Below are positions 23,986-35,033 of a stretch of DNA of 64,000 nt, one piece after another. How positions within the stretch are numbered: position 1 is the first letter of the stretch; every line of letters begins with the position of its first letter. The notes under the pieces were generated by a model. That model was given only the letters and a program-made list of their open reading frames with translations, was not told the DNA's origin and searched no databases. The position numbers and the translations under genes were made by a program. Origin of the DNA: Brooklawnia sp937867175 (GTDB taxonomy: Bacteria > Actinomycetota > Actinomycetes > Propionibacteriales > Propionibacteriaceae); NCBI GenBank assembly GCA_036821905.1, contig DAISIR010000004.1, positions 1-64,000 of the forward strand, given 5' to 3'.

Positions 23986-24656
23986 GGTGACGCCACTCTA
24001 TCTGCTCGCTGTTGCTGCTGCCTGTCGCGGGCTCTCCTGACGTTCTCGTACCGCATGCGGTGGATGGGGCATGGTCCTAGTTCGTCGAGCCGCAGCTGGT
24101 GCTCGGTCGTGCAATAGCCCTTGTGTCCGGCGAAGCCGTAGCTGGGGAACTGCTCGTCGTACGCTTCCATGATGCGATCGCGAGTCACCTTGGCGATGAT
24201 GGACGCGGCCGCCACGCATGCGGCCACTTGGTCACCCTTCCAGACCGCGAGACCGGGAATCCCCAGACCTGCCACCGGGAATCCGTCGGTGAGCGCGAAG
24301 GCCGGCGCCACGTCAAGTCGCAGCAGCGCCCGCCGCAGTGCCTGCAGATCAGCTTCGTGCATGCCCAGTGCGTCGCACTCGTCCGGCTGGATTGCCACCA
24401 CTGCCCACGCAGTTGCCCTCTCGACGATCTCGGCATAGAGCCGCTCGCGGGTCGGTTCGGACAGCAGCTTGGAATCGTTGAGCCCCTCGACGCGACGGGA
24501 CTTCCGGTCATCCAGGATCACCGCGGCGGCCACCAAGGGGCCAGCGCACGCACCACGGCCGGCCTCATCGGCCCCCGCGACCGGGGCGAAGCCGGCCCGG
24601 GCGAGCGCCCGCTCATATCCGTAGATGCCCCGACCAGGGCGGATCTGCTCGCTCAT
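23982..24656 (-). CDS. rnhB: Ribonuclease HII
   Basis: A 224-aa enzyme that nicks RNA in RNA-DNA hybrids and removes misincorporated ribonucleotides. Acidic active-site residues are in AGADEAGRGACAGPL, LNDSKLLSE and ASIIAKVTRDRIM, as expected for type 2 RNase H. A Gln-rich C-terminal tail extends past the core. It lies 5 nt after lepB. Confidence 0.95.
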   Translation of the reverse strand: MSEQIRPGRGIYGYERALARAGFAPVAGADEAGRGACAGPLVAAAVILDDRKSRRVEGLNDSKLLSEPTRERLYAEIVERATAWAVVAIQPDECDALGMHEADLQALRRALLRLDVAPAFALTDGFPVAGLGIPGLAVWKGDQVAACVAAASIIAKVTRDRIMEAYDEQFPSYGFAGHKGYCTTEHQLRLDELGPCPIHRMRYENVRRARDRQQQQRADRVASP

Positions 24657-24661
24657 CGTGG

Positions 24662-25519
24662 TTAGCGGCAGGTGCCCTCACCTAGGATCGGCGCTTGCGG
24701 GGCCTCTCCTTGCGCAGGCGGGACGTCGGAGAAGGTGCCGGGTGTCGAGAACGTGCGCCAACGCCCGGGCGGCAGGACCGTGGCCACCACTGGACCCACC
24801 ACGTGATCTACTGGGACGAATCCGTTCATCCCTTCCGGGACCCCAGGCGCGGTCGCCTCGCAGAGGTGAAGACGCGCGTCACCTGATCGGTCACGGTGAT
24901 CGCCCAGGACGAAAATGTGGTCGACCGGCACCACGACGTCAAAAACCACCTCCGAAGGTTTGACCAATTGCCCGGAAGCGTCGGCGTACAGGTACTCCGA
25001 TTCGTCCAGCGCCACCCCATTGACTGTGATGCGGTCATTCTGGTCACAGCAGGCGACGTGATCACCCGGCATGCCGATCACCCGTTTGACCAGGTATCCC
25101 TGGGTGCTGTCGGGCAACAGGTAGAGCGTCTCCAAGGCCCGGCGGATTGGGTTGCTGGCGGCCGGTTGTGGCCCCATCCACTGCCCAGGCGGATCCTCGA
25201 AGACCACGATGTCACCGCGCTGAAAACCGGCCAGCCGCACGGCAACGATGCGGTCTTGCTGCTCCAACGTGCGCTCCATCGATCCGCTGGGCACTTGGAA
25301 GACCTGGAAGACGAAGACCCGGAGCAGCGCGGTGATGACCAAGGCGACCAAGATCGCCAAACCAGCTTCGGCCACAAACGCGAGGAACTGGCGGAACGGC
25401 GACGTGCCGCGGTCTTCGGGATTGCCTTCGGCATCGGCACGGTGCAGTTCGTCGCTGGTGCCAGTGACGGGCAGCCGGGTCTGAGGCCCGCCGACGAGAT
25501 GGCTGCCCTCTTGCTTCAC
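24662..25519 (-). CDS. lepB: Signal peptidase I
   Basis: A 285-aa type I signal peptidase. A cytoplasmic N-terminus of about 45 residues and one membrane segment (about 46-72) precede the catalytic Ser80 in VPSGSMERTL and Lys145 in LVKRVIGMPGDHV; HIFVLGDHRDRSGDAR is the late conserved box. It removes signal peptides on the outer face. The GTG start has a GAGGAG site. It is downstream of rplS, as commonly seen. Confidence 0.95.
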   Translation of the reverse strand: MKQEGSHLVGGPQTRLPVTGTSDELHRADAEGNPEDRGTSPFRQFLAFVAEAGLAILVALVITALLRVFVFQVFQVPSGSMERTLEQQDRIVAVRLAGFQRGDIVVFEDPPGQWMGPQPAASNPIRRALETLYLLPDSTQGYLVKRVIGMPGDHVACCDQNDRITVNGVALDESEYLYADASGQLVKPSEVVFDVVVPVDHIFVLGDHRDRSGDARLHLCEATAPGVPEGMNGFVPVDHVVGPVVATVLPPGRWRTFSTPGTFSDVPPAQGEAPQAPILGEGTCR

Positions 25520-25628
25520 TTTGTCACTCCTCGTCTAGACGGCCGCGGGGTTCATCCTACGCGTCCACAATGACGAGTCCCGGCACCCACCACCGGGTAC
25601 CGGGACTGTGATCACACGGCTTGAGTAG

Positions 25629-25976
25629 TCAGCCGCGACGCTCCTTGATCTTGGCCGCCTTGCCGCGACGCTCACGTAGGTAGTAGAGCTTGGCGCGACG
25701 CACATCACCGCGACGCTCGACCTCAATGTGATCGATGATCGGCGAGTTCAACGGGAAGGTGCGCTCCACCCCGGTGCCGTACGAGACCTTACGAACAGTG
25801 AACGCCTCGCTGACTCCCTTGCCATTGCGGGCGATCACCACGCCGGCGAAAACCTGGATACGGGACTTGTTGCCCTCGACAACCCGGACGTGCACGCGCA
25901 CGGAGTCGCCCGGACGGAAGTCCGGAGCGTCCTCACGGATCGAGGCCTTGTCAAGTTCGCTGATGATCGGATTCAT
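25629..25976 (-). CDS. rplS: 50S ribosomal protein L19
   Basis: A 115-aa ribosomal protein: RPGDSVRVHVRVVEGNKSRI, AGVVIARNGKG, SEAFTVRKVSYGTGVERTFP and a basic C-terminus RERRGKAAKIKERRG. In most actinobacteria it directly follows trmD; here the sdhCAB operon lies between them. Confidence 0.98.
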   Translation of the reverse strand: MNPIISELDKASIREDAPDFRPGDSVRVHVRVVEGNKSRIQVFAGVVIARNGKGVSEAFTVRKVSYGTGVERTFPLNSPIIDHIEVERRGDVRRAKLYYLRERRGKAAKIKERRG

Positions 25977-26082
25977 GATTCTTCCTCGTCGGTGCCACAG
26001 GTCACCTCGCGGTTGGTTTGGTCTGTGGGCCCCGCCTCGCGGTCGATCCCCCTGTGGCAGGAGCCGCGGCGGCAGAGCAACC

Positions 26083-26096
26083 TGACAATCATGTCA
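26083..26096. repeat. Short palindrome upstream of rplS
   Basis: TGACA-ATCA-TGTCA is a perfect 5+5 inverted repeat in the 303-nt region 25977-26279 between sdhB and rplS. That region holds no gene: its left part must contain the rplS promoter and leader, its right part the sdhB terminator. The role of the palindrome is unknown. Confidence 0.3.
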
Positions 26097-26235
26097 CACC
26101 CGCACCGGACGACCCAAACCCGACAGAACCGTTGGGTCAAGGGACGGGAAAGCCCCCGTGCGTGGCGGCGACGTGACCAGAGGCAGTCCTCCCAGGAGCG
26201 GGACCAGACAGCCAGCAGACCACAAATCGCAAACC

Positions 26236-26264
26236 CCCCGCACGGGGGCAGCGCCCCCCGTGGG
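26236..26264 (-). terminator. Terminator of the sdhCAB operon
   Basis: Stem CACGGGGG (26241-26248) with CCCCCGTG (26255-26262), extendable with outer G/C pairs. On the minus strand it is followed by GGGTTTGCGATTTG, a T-rich tail. It starts 16 nt past the sdhB stop. Confidence 0.75.
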
Positions 26265-26279
26265 CCCTCTACATGGTGA

Positions 26280-27043
26280 CTAGCCCCCGAAGCCGTCCTT
26301 GCGGAACAGCGACGAGATCAAGTCCCGGTTCAACTGGCTGATCGACTCCAGCGGAATCCCCTTCGGGCAGACTGCCGAGCACTCGCCAATGTTCGTGCAG
26401 TTGCCGAAGCCCTCGGCATCGTGCTGGGCGACCATGTTCTTGATGCGCAGATAACGCTCGGGCTGACCCTGTGGCAGGTTCGCCAGGTGAGTGATCTTCG
26501 CGCCGGTGAACAACATCGCCGAGGCGTTCGGGCAAGCCGCCACACAGGCGCCGCAGCCGATGCAGGTCGCGTTGTCGAAAGCCCGATCAGACCGCAACTT
26601 GGGTGCCGGAGTCGCGTGGGCATCAGGTGCAGAACCGGTGTTGACCGAGATGAAACCACCGGCCTGAATGATCCGGTCGAACGCGCTGCGGTCAACCATC
26701 AGGTCCTTGAGGACCGGGAACGGTTCAGCCTTCCATGGCTCCACGGTGATCGTGTCACCGTCGGAGAACGAACGCATGTGCAGTTGGCAGGTGGTCGTCG
26801 GCACCGGCGAGTTGCCGCGGCCGTGCGCGGTGCCGTTGATGACGACGCCACATTGGCCACAAATACCCTCGCGGCAATCCGAGTCGAATGCGACCGGCTC
26901 CTCACCGGCAACGGTGAGTTCCTCGTTCAGCATGTCGAGCATCTCGAGGAAGCTCATGTCCTCTGAGACGTTGTCGATCTTGTGGTCGACCAACTTGCCC
27001 TGCTGGGCGCCACGAGCCTGGCGCCAGACTCTCAGTGTCAGTT

Positions 27044-27047
<4 letters not shown>
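26280..27047 (-). CDS. sdhB: Succinate dehydrogenase iron-sulfur subunit
   Basis: A 255-aa electron-transfer subunit. The [2Fe-2S] ligands are Cys58, Cys63, Cys66 and Cys87 (CREGICGQCG). Two further clusters are bound by CIGCGACVAACPNA and the CTNIGECSAVCPKG region, the usual [4Fe-4S] and [3Fe-4S] sites. The GTG start overlaps the sdhA stop by 4 nt; longer upstream frames lie inside sdhA and are rejected. Confidence 0.96.
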
Positions 27048-29067
<2,020 letters not shown>

Positions 29068-29068
<1 letters not shown>

Positions 29069-29802
29069 CAGAAACTCACCAGCCCTGTCAGGATTGCGAT
29101 CGGGGTCGCCATGAAGCCGAAGTAGACCAGCAGCGCGACGATCCATGAGCACACCACGAGCACCTTCTGGCTGAAGGCACCCGCTCGGGCGCCCAGCGTG
29201 CAGAAGGCGCTGTAGAAGCCGTGCCAGACGTGGATGCAGACTGCCAACATCCACAATCCATAGAGCGCGACCAGCCACCACTCCTGGAAGCCGAGAACAA
29301 CCCGCTGGTGCGGATCGACGCTGCCGTCGTAGCCGACGGTGATGGTCTGGGTGGTGAATTGCAGCAGGTGGAAGACCACGCCGGTCAAGATGATGATGCC
29401 GCCCCAAATCATGGTGCGCGCCGCGAAGCTGCCCTCAAGGTAGCGCTGCCGCAGATAACGGCCCATACCACCCTTGGCGTCGTAGTCACGGAAGGTCAAT
29501 TGCACCGCCGCGATGATGTGCACCGCAGCACTCAGCAGAAGTGTGATGCGGAACAGCCACAAGAAGAACATCGGCGGCAGGACGGGGTAGAGGAATCTCC
29601 GCAGATAGTGGGAGTACTCGTCGAACTCCTGAGCGCCGATCTCGGGGATCAGGAGCTTTGTGTTGCCGAACATGTGCATGAGTAGGAAGGCCACGAGAAT
29701 CAGACCGGTAACGGCCATCAGTGCCTTGCGCGCGACCGTCGAGGTGAGCGCTCGGTGGTGGGGAGTCCTACTCGGATCGCGAGTAGTGAGTTGAGTTGCC
29801 AC
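29068..29802 (-). CDS. sdhC: Succinate dehydrogenase cytochrome b membrane subunit (type B)
   Basis: A 244-aa membrane anchor with five hydrophobic segments and His residues placed for two hemes b (LLMHMFGNTK, AAVHIIAAVQ, VVFHLLQFT, VCIHVWHGFYS). Type B anchors are a single subunit, and accordingly no sdhD gene is found. It transfers electrons to menaquinone in related bacteria (family knowledge). The GTG start is chosen from a -10 element 7 nt upstream. Confidence 0.92.
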
Positions 29803-29809
29803 GGTCGTG

Positions 29810-29815
29810 AGTCTA
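29810..29815 (-). promoter_or_regulatory. -10 element TAGACT of the sdhCAB promoter
   Basis: On the minus strand TAGACT is 7 nt before the GTG of sdhC. This gives the operon its own leaderless promoter, independent of trmD. Confidence 0.55.
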
Positions 29816-29872
29816 ACGGGTGGTCTCTGCTACCGGGCGCTGGGGGCCGAGATGTCGCAGTCCGTAGTACTA

Positions 29873-30604
29873 CTACAGCAGGTCTGGGCGTCGGTCCGCG
29901 GTCATCATCTTGGAACGCTCCCGGCGCCATTGCTCGACCCGGCCGTGGTGGCCGCTGAGCAGCACTTCCGGTACCTGGAGCCCACGCCAAACCGCCGGCT
30001 TGGTGTACACGGGATACTCCAGGAGCCCTTGGGACGCAACCGAGTGCGACTCCTCAACCAGCGACTCCGGGTTGCCGATCACCCCCGGAATGAGCCGGAC
30101 GATCGCCTCTATCATCGCCAGCGCGGCGACCTCTCCGCCGTTGAGCACATAGTCACCCAGGCTCACTTCCCGCACATCGAACGGCCCGGACGCCCAATCG
30201 ACCACGCGGCGGTCGATGCCCTCGTAGCGTCCGCAGGCGAAGGCCAGCGTCTGCGCGGTCGCGAACTCGGCAGCCATGGGTTGGTTGAACAGGTGCCCAG
30301 CCGGCGACGGCACGATCAGGATCGGTCGGGACGCCGGCCCGGCCTCGGGGTCTGCGTCGGTTGCGGACGCCCGGTAGCTGGCCAGCAACTCGTCCAAGGC
30401 CTCGCCCCACGGCTCGGGTTTCATGACCATGCCCGCTCCCCCGCCGTAGGGGGTGTCGTCGACGGTGCGGTGCCGGTCGTGGGTCCAGTCGCGCAGGTCG
30501 CGCACGCGCACGTCGAGCAGTCCGTCGGTGATCGCCTTCCCGATCAGGCTGAGCTGGAGCGGTGCGAAGTAATCGGGGAAGATCGTGATGACATCAAGGC
30601 GCAT
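29873..30604 (-). CDS. trmD: tRNA (guanine37-N1)-methyltransferase
   Basis: A 243-aa SPOUT methyltransferase that makes m1G37 in tRNAs for Pro, Leu and Arg. Family pieces: RLDVITIFPDYFAPLQLS, TVDDTPYGGGAGMVM, then the knot ACGRYEGIDRRVVD and EVSLGDYVLNGGEVAAL, which bind S-adenosylmethionine. A C-terminal domain follows. The start overlaps the rimM stop by one base. Confidence 0.97.
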   Translation of the reverse strand: MRLDVITIFPDYFAPLQLSLIGKAITDGLLDVRVRDLRDWTHDRHRTVDDTPYGGGAGMVMKPEPWGEALDELLASYRASATDADPEAGPASRPILIVPSPAGHLFNQPMAAEFATAQTLAFACGRYEGIDRRVVDWASGPFDVREVSLGDYVLNGGEVAALAMIEAIVRLIPGVIGNPESLVEESHSVASQGLLEYPVYTKPAVWRGLQVPEVLLSGHHGRVEQWRRERSKMMTADRRPDLL

Positions 30605-31131
30605 CAGTCGTCCTCCGACCCATCGCCCAGCAACCCACCGACCTCGGCGAGTTGCAGATGGCCGGCAGTCAGGTCGACGACCGGCACCAAGGCATGCACG
30701 AACGGGACGAGCCGCTCGTCCCCGCCGACATCGATGATCAACAGGTCCTGGGCAGGGCCGTGCACGATCTGCGTGACTACCCCAGCCTCGGCACCGGACG
30801 CGTCCAGCACCCGCAACCCCACCAGCTGCCGGTCGAAGTACTCCTCTTCGCCGCTGGGTCGTTCGTCTGCCGGGACCAAGGCGACCAACTCGGTTCCGCG
30901 TAGGGCCTCTGCCCCGTTGCGGTCCGGCACCTGCTCGAAGCGCACGATCAGGCGTCCGGACCCCTGCCGTACCGAAGCCAAGGTCAGCGTTCGGCCGTCG
31001 CCGGTGCGCAGGTCGGCGCCGGCGACGAACCGACGCGACACCTCGTCGGTGCGGACCTCGATTGCCACCTCGCCGCGCAGCCCATGGGCGCGACCGACCA
31101 CCCCGACCGTCGTTTCGACCAGTTCACCCAT
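30604..31131 (-). CDS. rimM: Ribosome maturation factor RimM
   Basis: A 175-aa 16S rRNA processing factor: N-terminal barrel GVVGRAHGLRGEVAIEVRTD and a C-terminal PRC barrel (FDRQLVGLRVLDASGAEAG, LLIIDVGGDERLVPFV). It binds S19 during 30S assembly. It is coupled with trmD and preceded by a strong hairpin that separates it from khpA. Confidence 0.95.
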   Translation of the reverse strand: MGELVETTVGVVGRAHGLRGEVAIEVRTDEVSRRFVAGADLRTGDGRTLTLASVRQGSGRLIVRFEQVPDRNGAEALRGTELVALVPADERPSGEEEYFDRQLVGLRVLDASGAEAGVVTQIVHGPAQDLLIIDVGGDERLVPFVHALVPVVDLTAGHLQLAEVGGLLGDGSEDD

Positions 31132-31159
31132 GACGTTCCCCCTTGCTCGGACATGACAA

Positions 31160-31190
31160 GCGCCCCACCATCGGCCGATGGTTGGGGCGC
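31160..31190. terminator. Strong hairpin between khpA and rimM (possible attenuator)
   Basis: GCGCCCCACCATCGG is followed directly by CCGATGGT-T-GGGGCGC, a 15-bp stem with one bulged base. It lies in the 78-nt gap between khpA and rimM. On the minus strand it is followed by TTGTCATG, a weak tail, so it may reduce rather than stop rimM-trmD transcription. Confidence 0.55.
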
Positions 31191-31209
31191 CTGGTTTGCG
31201 TGCGCAGCC

Positions 31210-31467
31210 TCAGCGACGACCGCGCGTCGGCCTGCGGTCCACGTCGACGAAATCGACGCGGACTTGTTCGCGTCCGGCCAGCGCCTGGATCACGGTACGC
31301 AGCGCAGTCGCGGTCCGGCCCTGCCGCCCGATCACCTTGCCGATGTCTTCGGGATGCACTCGCACCTCCAGCATCCGGCCGTGCCGCAACTCCTTGTCAC
31401 GGATTCGCACGTCGTCCGGATGGGTGACGATGCCCTGGACCAGGTGCTCGAGCGCATCAGCCAGCAT
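31210..31467 (-). CDS. khpA: KH-domain RNA-binding protein KhpA
   Basis: An 85-aa single KH domain with the RNA-binding GRQG loop at residues 47-50 (GKVIGRQGRTATALRTVI). It usually pairs with KhpB and binds many RNAs. It lies 2 nt after rpsP in the canonical rpsP-khpA-rimM-trmD order. Confidence 0.94.
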   Translation of the reverse strand: MLADALEHLVQGIVTHPDDVRIRDKELRHGRMLEVRVHPEDIGKVIGRQGRTATALRTVIQALAGREQVRVDFVDVDRRPTRGRR

Positions 31468-31469
31468 GA

Positions 31470-31928
31470 TCAGGCCTCCTCAGCCGGGGTTTCCTCGCTG
31501 GCCTGCACGGCCTCGGCGGCGGGGGCGTCCTGCGCCGGCGCCTCGGTCTTGCGGCCTCGCCTGCTGATCGCCTCAGTGGTGGGGTCGCCGTCGGCCTCGG
31601 CCAGCGCGGCGTTGAACCTGGCCAGCTTGTCGACCGGCTCGGGCTGCGGATCGATCCCGGACGGGGTCTGCACACCGGTGAACTGCTGCCAATCACCGGT
31701 CCGCTTGAGCAGGGCGATGACAGCTTCGGTGGGTTGGGCACCGACACCGAGCCAGTACTGGGCCCGCTCAGAGTCGATGCGGATCACCGACGGATTGCTC
31801 TTCGGGTGGTAGATGCCGAGTTCCTCGATCGCCTGGCCATCCCGGCGGGCGCGGGAGTCCATGACGACGACACGATAATGCGGCGAGCGGATCTTGCCGA
31901 GCCGCTTGAGACGAATCTTGGTGGCCAC
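31470..31928 (-). CDS. rpsP: 30S ribosomal protein S16 with long acidic C-terminal tail
   Basis: A 152-aa S16. The core (about residues 1-85) reads VATKIRLKRLGKIRSPHYRV, SRARRDGQAIEELG and YHPKSNPSVIRIDSERAQYW. The last 60 or so residues form an Ala/Glu/Pro-rich tail (APAQDAPAAEAVQASEETPA), a feature of some actinobacteria. The GTG at 31928 has an AGGAG site; an upstream in-frame start lacks support. Confidence 0.95.
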   Translation of the reverse strand: MATKIRLKRLGKIRSPHYRVVVMDSRARRDGQAIEELGIYHPKSNPSVIRIDSERAQYWLGVGAQPTEAVIALLKRTGDWQQFTGVQTPSGIDPQPEPVDKLARFNAALAEADGDPTTEAISRRGRKTEAPAQDAPAAEAVQASEETPAEEA

Positions 31929-32197
31929 TGGTGTGGTTACTCCTGTAGGAAAGCCCGGGTTGGCCCCGGCGCGACGGGTGGCCCTCACGCACGTGTGGGG
32001 CACGCTTGGTCAGGCCGATGGATCTGCGCCGCCAGTGATGAGAGGGCACCTGGACGACAGACGCACCGACCATTGTGCCAGATCATCGTCGGCCACGCGA
32101 AACCACGGATCCATCTGCGCCCAAACCACCAGGCGCCCGGGCAAAGCTGTGCCGGCCACCCGTCGGATGACACGGCCGTCTGGTCCCGGAACGGGAA

Positions 32198-32223
32198 GGG
32201 GCTCCCCAGCGCTGGGGAGCCCC
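32198..32223 (-). terminator. Terminator after the FGGY kinase gene
   Basis: A 26-bp perfect palindrome, GGGGCTCCCCAGC (32198-32210) followed directly by GCTGGGGAGCCCC (32211-32223), followed on the minus strand by TTCCCGTTCC. It is in the 329-nt gap 31929-32257. The rest of that gap has no gene and must hold the rpsP promoter. Confidence 0.7.
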
Positions 32224-32257
32224 TCACCCATTCTCAGACGATCAGCGATCCCCGGGT

Positions 32258-33751
32258 TCAGCCGCCGAGCTGCAATCCTGCCAGGAAGTGCACGACGTCC
32301 TTCGTCGCCGGGTACAGCTCGAGGTAGCGACCGAACATGTCGGTGTACAGTCCCTCGTTGTCGCGATTCGGCTTCACGACTGCGGCCTCCTGCATCCAGC
32401 TTGTCGACTCGTCGGCCGCCCCAACCAGTTGGGCGGAAATCAGCGCGTCGCCATAGCTGGCTCCGATGGCGAACTTCGGCAGCACCTGCTCGATCTTGCA
32501 GACATCGGACATGACCTGCGTCCACAGACCGCCCTTCGTCCCACCGCCCACTGCCACGAACCGTTTGCCCACACCACCGGCTTCTGCCATCGACTCCAGC
32601 AGATGCCGGGTGCCGAAAGCGGTCGCCTCCAACAGGGCCCGATAGATCTGGCCACGGGTGCTGCTCAACGTCAGACCCGCAAGCACGCCGCGGGCCATCG
32701 GGTCGCTGATCGGCGTCCGTTCACCGGCGAAGTACGGCAGCGCCAGTAAGCCGTTCGAGCCGGGGCCTACCTCCTCGGCCTCCTCGATGAGGACGGCGTA
32801 CTCCACACCACCGATGAGATCGCGCAGCCACGTGGTCAGTGCGCCAGACGCCGACAGGCCGCCTGCCAAGGAGAACGTGTCCCGGTACGTTCCCGTGATG
32901 GCCCACAAGTTGGGGTGCGCCATGAAGTGGTCCGCAATGAGGTCCGCGACGATGGTGGAGCCGTACATGAGCATCACGTCGCCAGGATCCTTGACGCCGA
33001 CGCTCAACGCCTCGCAGAACGCGTCGGTGCTGCCCACACCCACCGGAATACCCTCCGGCAGGCCGGAGATCCGGGCACCCTCGGCACTGATGTGCCCGGC
33101 GACCTCATTGGAGTACTTCAACTCTGGCAACGGCAGGCCCGGGGCCACCAGTTCACACCACTCGGGAATCCAGTCCTGGGTCTTGGGTGAATACATCGGG
33201 TCGAACATCGACGCCGACAAGTGGTCCAGCACGTACTCGCCGGTCAACTTGAACGCGACGTAGGTCTGCGACATGAAGACGTACTTCGCCTTCTCCCAAA
33301 CCCACGGCTCGTTCCGGACTGTCCAGAGCAGCTTCGGTCCCTGCGATTGGGACGTCAGGATGTTGCCGCACTTGTCCATCAGTGCGTCGTGGCCCAACGT
33401 GTCGTTCAGCTCGGCAACTTCCTTGTAGGCACGGGTGTCCACGCCGTAGAGGATGGCCGGACGCAGCGGCGCCCCGCTCGCATCGCAGAACAAGCTGCAA
33501 GGGCCGATGCCGGAGGTGGTGATCCCGACGATCGGGCCGTCCGCCTTGCGCAGCAGGTCTTGCACGATGCTCATGAAGTCGACCCACCAGGTCTCTTCGG
33601 CGTCATGCTCAACATGGCCCGGCCTGGGCATTGAGGTGCGGTGCTCCACCTGCGACGATGCCTCAACCTCTCCATTCAGTCGGGCAAGGACCCCTTTTGA
33701 ACTTCCGGTTCCAAAGTCGATTCCGATGACCAGCCCCTCGATCTTCGCCAT
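32258..33751 (-). CDS. FGGY-family carbohydrate kinase (xylulokinase-like)
   Basis: A 497-aa sugar kinase. Phosphate-binding loop GIDFGTGSSKGVLA at the N-terminus, ITTSGIGPCSLFCD, a central GVGSTDAFCEALSVGV, then ALPYFAGERTPISDPMARGV and FVAVGGGTKGGLWTQ of the second domain. It would phosphorylate a ketose or polyol made by the adjoining dehydrogenase. Xylulose is a common substrate in this family but cannot be fixed from sequence by eye. It lies 17 nt after the dehydrogenase with an AGGAG site. Confidence 0.87.
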   Translation of the reverse strand: MAKIEGLVIGIDFGTGSSKGVLARLNGEVEASSQVEHRTSMPRPGHVEHDAEETWWVDFMSIVQDLLRKADGPIVGITTSGIGPCSLFCDASGAPLRPAILYGVDTRAYKEVAELNDTLGHDALMDKCGNILTSQSQGPKLLWTVRNEPWVWEKAKYVFMSQTYVAFKLTGEYVLDHLSASMFDPMYSPKTQDWIPEWCELVAPGLPLPELKYSNEVAGHISAEGARISGLPEGIPVGVGSTDAFCEALSVGVKDPGDVMLMYGSTIVADLIADHFMAHPNLWAITGTYRDTFSLAGGLSASGALTTWLRDLIGGVEYAVLIEEAEEVGPGSNGLLALPYFAGERTPISDPMARGVLAGLTLSSTRGQIYRALLEATAFGTRHLLESMAEAGGVGKRFVAVGGGTKGGLWTQVMSDVCKIEQVLPKFAIGASYGDALISAQLVGAADESTSWMQEAAVVKPNRDNEGLYTDMFGRYLELYPATKDVVHFLAGLQLGG

Positions 33752-33768
33752 TTCGACTCCTTTCTGTG

Positions 33769-34827
33769 TCAGTCTGGCCGAACAGCTACCTTTATGCCCT
33801 CACCCGAGGCCACGAACTCGATTGCTTCCGCGGCGCGTAGGAGCGGGAAGTTGTGTGTGATGAGCGACTTCGTGTCGATCTGTCCCGACTCGATGAGGCG
33901 AACGGCCCGCAGGAAGCTCTGTCGTCCCGAGTTGGACGCCCCGACGACCGTCAGTTCGCGGTAGTGGATGAGGTTGGCGGCGATCTCAGACCACCCCTCA
34001 CCGGCCAGCCCGGCAAAGATGCTGACTCGGCCGCGCTTGCGGACGACGTTCAGGGCATCGTTGACCAATTGCGGACGACCGATGCACAGTACGGCCACGT
34101 CGGCGCCTTCGCCTCCGGTCAGGTCGAATACCGCGGACTTGAGATCGGAGGCCGCCGGATCCACCACAGTGTCGGCCCCGAGCGACTCGGCGGCGCGACG
34201 GCGGGACTCCGACGGGTCGGAGACCACAACGGTTCGAGCACCAGCCATCTGCGCCAACTGCAGGTGGAACAGACCGATCGGCCCCGCCCCGAGAATCACC
34301 ACCGTGTCGCCGACTTCGATGCGGTAGTTGTCCATGCCGTTGAGGCAACACGAGAGCGGCTCCGCAAGCGCCAGCTGCGCCGGGTCGAGTGCGGCGTCCG
34401 CCTTCATCAACTGTTTGCGATCGATGGCCTGCTTCGGGATCAGCATGTATTCAGCGAGGCCACCGTTGATGTCGTAGCCGACGAGGTGGGCACTCTCGCA
34501 CAAGTGCTCGTGGCCCCGCCGGCAGCTGCTGCAGACCCCGCAGTTGACCGACGGCGGCAGACTGACCAGATCGCCCTCGGCGAAGTCGTCGACGCCCTCG
34601 CCGATCTGCGTCACATGGCCGGCCACCTCGTGGCCGAGTACCACGCCCAGCGCAACCCCCTTGGTCTTCTCACCTCGCAGAATCCTCAGGTCGGTGCCGC
34701 AAACCGTGTTGGCACCAACGCGCACCACCACCTCGCCTGGACCAGCTTCAGGTTTGGGCAGTTCGCGCAGTTCGGCGGGGACACCGGGCCCTTGGTAGAC
34801 GAAGCCCATCATCTTGGTTCCGGTCAC
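33769..34827 (-). CDS. Zinc-dependent alcohol/polyol dehydrogenase (MDR family)
   Basis: A 352-aa medium-chain dehydrogenase. Catalytic zinc residues are in VCGTDL and GHEVAGH. The structural zinc site is CGVCSSCRRGHEHLC (four Cys). The NAD(P)-binding loop is GAGPIGLFHLQLAQMAGAR. Together with the FGGY kinase it forms a two-step route: polyol to ketose, then ketose to ketose phosphate. The substrate may be xylitol, sorbitol, arabitol or a related alcohol. GTG start with AGGAG. The 206-nt region 34828-35033 upstream has no gene and must carry its promoter. Confidence 0.87.
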   Translation of the reverse strand: MTGTKMMGFVYQGPGVPAELRELPKPEAGPGEVVVRVGANTVCGTDLRILRGEKTKGVALGVVLGHEVAGHVTQIGEGVDDFAEGDLVSLPPSVNCGVCSSCRRGHEHLCESAHLVGYDINGGLAEYMLIPKQAIDRKQLMKADAALDPAQLALAEPLSCCLNGMDNYRIEVGDTVVILGAGPIGLFHLQLAQMAGARTVVVSDPSESRRRAAESLGADTVVDPAASDLKSAVFDLTGGEGADVAVLCIGRPQLVNDALNVVRKRGRVSIFAGLAGEGWSEIAANLIHYRELTVVGASNSGRQSFLRAVRLIESGQIDTKSLITHNFPLLRAAEAIEFVASGEGIKVAVRPD

Positions 34828-35033
34828 GAGGCTCTCCTAAGCGACAGACGATGCACACTCGCGGTGGCGGTTTCAGGCGAGTCTAAGGACCATTCAGTCT
34901 CGCGCGCAGACCTCAGCGGAAACCCGATACTAATGGCCGACCGCTCACCTGCTCACAAGCGGGACCGCCGAGCGACCGGATGCCCTCAGGCGAGCCCTGT
35001 GAATCCGGCGCCAGTGGGGCGATCTGTGCTGGA

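Noticed and set aside
34828..35033. Operator-like GCGAG/CTCGC inverted repeat upstream of the polyol dehydrogenase
   Set aside because: Only five base pairs with a long, unmatched centre; within chance for this GC content.
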